DNA from: Polyangium fumosum
Lineage (GTDB): Bacteria > Myxococcota_A > Polyangia > Polyangiales > Polyangiaceae
DNA length: 64,000 nucleotides
Direction of reading: 5' to 3'
Assembly (NCBI RefSeq): GCF_005144585.1
Contig: NZ_SSMQ01000033.1
Location: 1 to 64,000, forward strand
Every line of letters starts with the position of its first letter. Positions within the stretch are counted from its first letter, which is position 1. A program made the translations under genes and the position numbers. Shown here in pieces: positions 63,636 to 64,000 of this stretch. Below the pieces are notes generated by a model. The model saw nothing but the letters and a program-made list of their open reading frames with translations, was not told the origin of the DNA and did not search any database.

Positions 63636-63680
63636 TGTAACCGCTTGTAACCAGCGGCGCTCCTCGCCTCAATGTATACT
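63636..63680 (+). promoter_or_regulatory. Candidate control region before the M4 peptidase gene
   Basis: TGTAACC occurs at 63636-63642 and 63646-63652, a direct repeat spaced exactly 10 bp, one turn of the helix. TATACT at 63675-63680 may be the -10 element of a promoter, with the repeat in the -35 zone as for activator-dependent promoters. Nothing else of note was seen in 63317-63749 apart from this. Predictive only. Confidence 0.4.
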
Positions 63681-63749
63681 GCCCTGCGCGGAGGCCACGA
63701 CAAGGATGCGACCATCGAGCGCGGCTCGACGGATGCAAAGGAGACTGCA

Positions 63750-64000
63750 TTGATTCGCAAGAAGCTCATGCGGGGTCTGGGTGTGACAACGGCGATCCTC
63801 GCCGCGGCGGCATGCCAAGGTACGGACGCGGGGGTGGACGATGGGCGCGACAGGCCCAGCTCAAACATCCCAGCGCATCTGGCAGCACTGCCGGCTGCGG
63901 AGGTGGTGCAGCTCGACGACGACGCGATCCCGCGGTTCGTGATAGGGAACCTCGGCCGCCTCGCGACGGCGGATCCCGTCGAAAAGACCGATTTCGGCGC
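63750..64000 (+). CDS. N-terminus of a thermolysin-like (M4) metallopeptidase, partial
   Basis: The frame is open from a TTG at 63750 (preceded by AAAGGAG) to the end of the window, 83 codons. It starts LIRKKLMRGLGVTTAILAAA with lipobox AAAC, so a lipoprotein signal. The next part (HLAALPAAEVVQLDDDAIPR then FVIGNLGRLATADP) fits the FTP-type propeptide region of M4 proteases, as in thermolysin-like and related exoenzymes. An ATG at 63768 is an alternative start. The catalytic part lies outside. Too short for full certainty. Confidence 0.6.
   Translation, partial: MIRKKLMRGLGVTTAILAAAACQGTDAGVDDGRDRPSSNIPAHLAALPAAEVVQLDDDAIPRFVIGNLGRLATADPVEKTDFG

Overview
The window is GC-rich DNA that looks like the chromosome of a myxobacterium, most likely of the Polyangium/Sorangium group. 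This is inferred from gene content only: many small lipoproteins, a MYXO-CTERM-like surface protein, a Ser/Thr kinase with a Pro/Ala-rich tail, TPR/beta-propeller lipoproteins, ParB-like and SpoIIAA-like orphan proteins, and Ala/Pro low-complexity linkers. No rRNA, tRNA or CRISPR array was recognised.

Layout. 1-5.2 kb: the 3' part of an RHS/YD-repeat polymorphic toxin, frameshifted near 1003, followed by a TPR protein. 5.4-5.7 kb: a non-coding array of exact 43-bp repeats. 5.8-9.6 kb: an AgmX/TonB-C-like lipoprotein, a GT4 glycosyltransferase, an SDR and a TIR-TPR protein. 9.7-11.3 kb: a divergent TPR protein with a caspase-like N-terminus that lacks the catalytic residues. 11.3-11.7 kb: a nested inverted-repeat element. 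11.7-16.4 kb: a monooxygenase-like protein, an ABC importer pair, a GT39-like membrane enzyme and a divergent PRPP synthetase. 16.5-20.5 kb: an amplified array of eight small lipoprotein genes of two families. Two of its spacers carry broken 3' copies of a neighbouring gene, and all of its spacers carry 43-bp repeats. 20.4-26 kb: a membrane-linked ECF-type sigma factor and secreted or lipoprotein genes.

26.2-30.0 kb: a 1293-residue metallophosphoesterase-NACHT protein with a Trp-rich octapeptide repeat, an NLR-like immune candidate. 30-36.2 kb: an MFS exporter, an RluA-RlmI fusion, LolA, a broken MotA/TolQ-like gene, a lipoprotein, a SpoIIAA-like protein and a PDZ-like lipoprotein. 36.5-39.7 kb: a DUF4157 (eCIS-effector-type) protein and a PP2C-like partner. 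39.7-46.6 kb: a ParB-like protein, a Ser/Thr kinase, a VWA/thrombospondin-3 surface protein and a propeller lipoprotein/TPR pair. 46.7-52.2 kb: modBC, a SpoIIAA-like gene and a fatty-acid beta-oxidation operon. 52.3-55.2 kb: an AAA ATPase plus DUF4276 (TOPRIM-like) pair, divergent from a patatin phospholipase. 55.2-60 kb: a low-complexity membrane protein coupled to hisF, an HATPase protein and structured repeats. 60.1-63.3 kb: a KaiC-like/histidine-kinase operon. The last 250 bases hold the start of an M4-type metalloprotease.

Core metabolism (hisF, PRPP synthetase, beta-oxidation, lolA) is interleaved with several candidate conflict modules: RHS toxin, TIR with pseudocaspase, MPE-NACHT, DUF4157 effector, AAA with DUF4276. 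Lineage-specific repeats sit among them. The most unusual signals are the 43-bp repeat family, the lipoprotein array built around it, and the MPE-NACHT protein.
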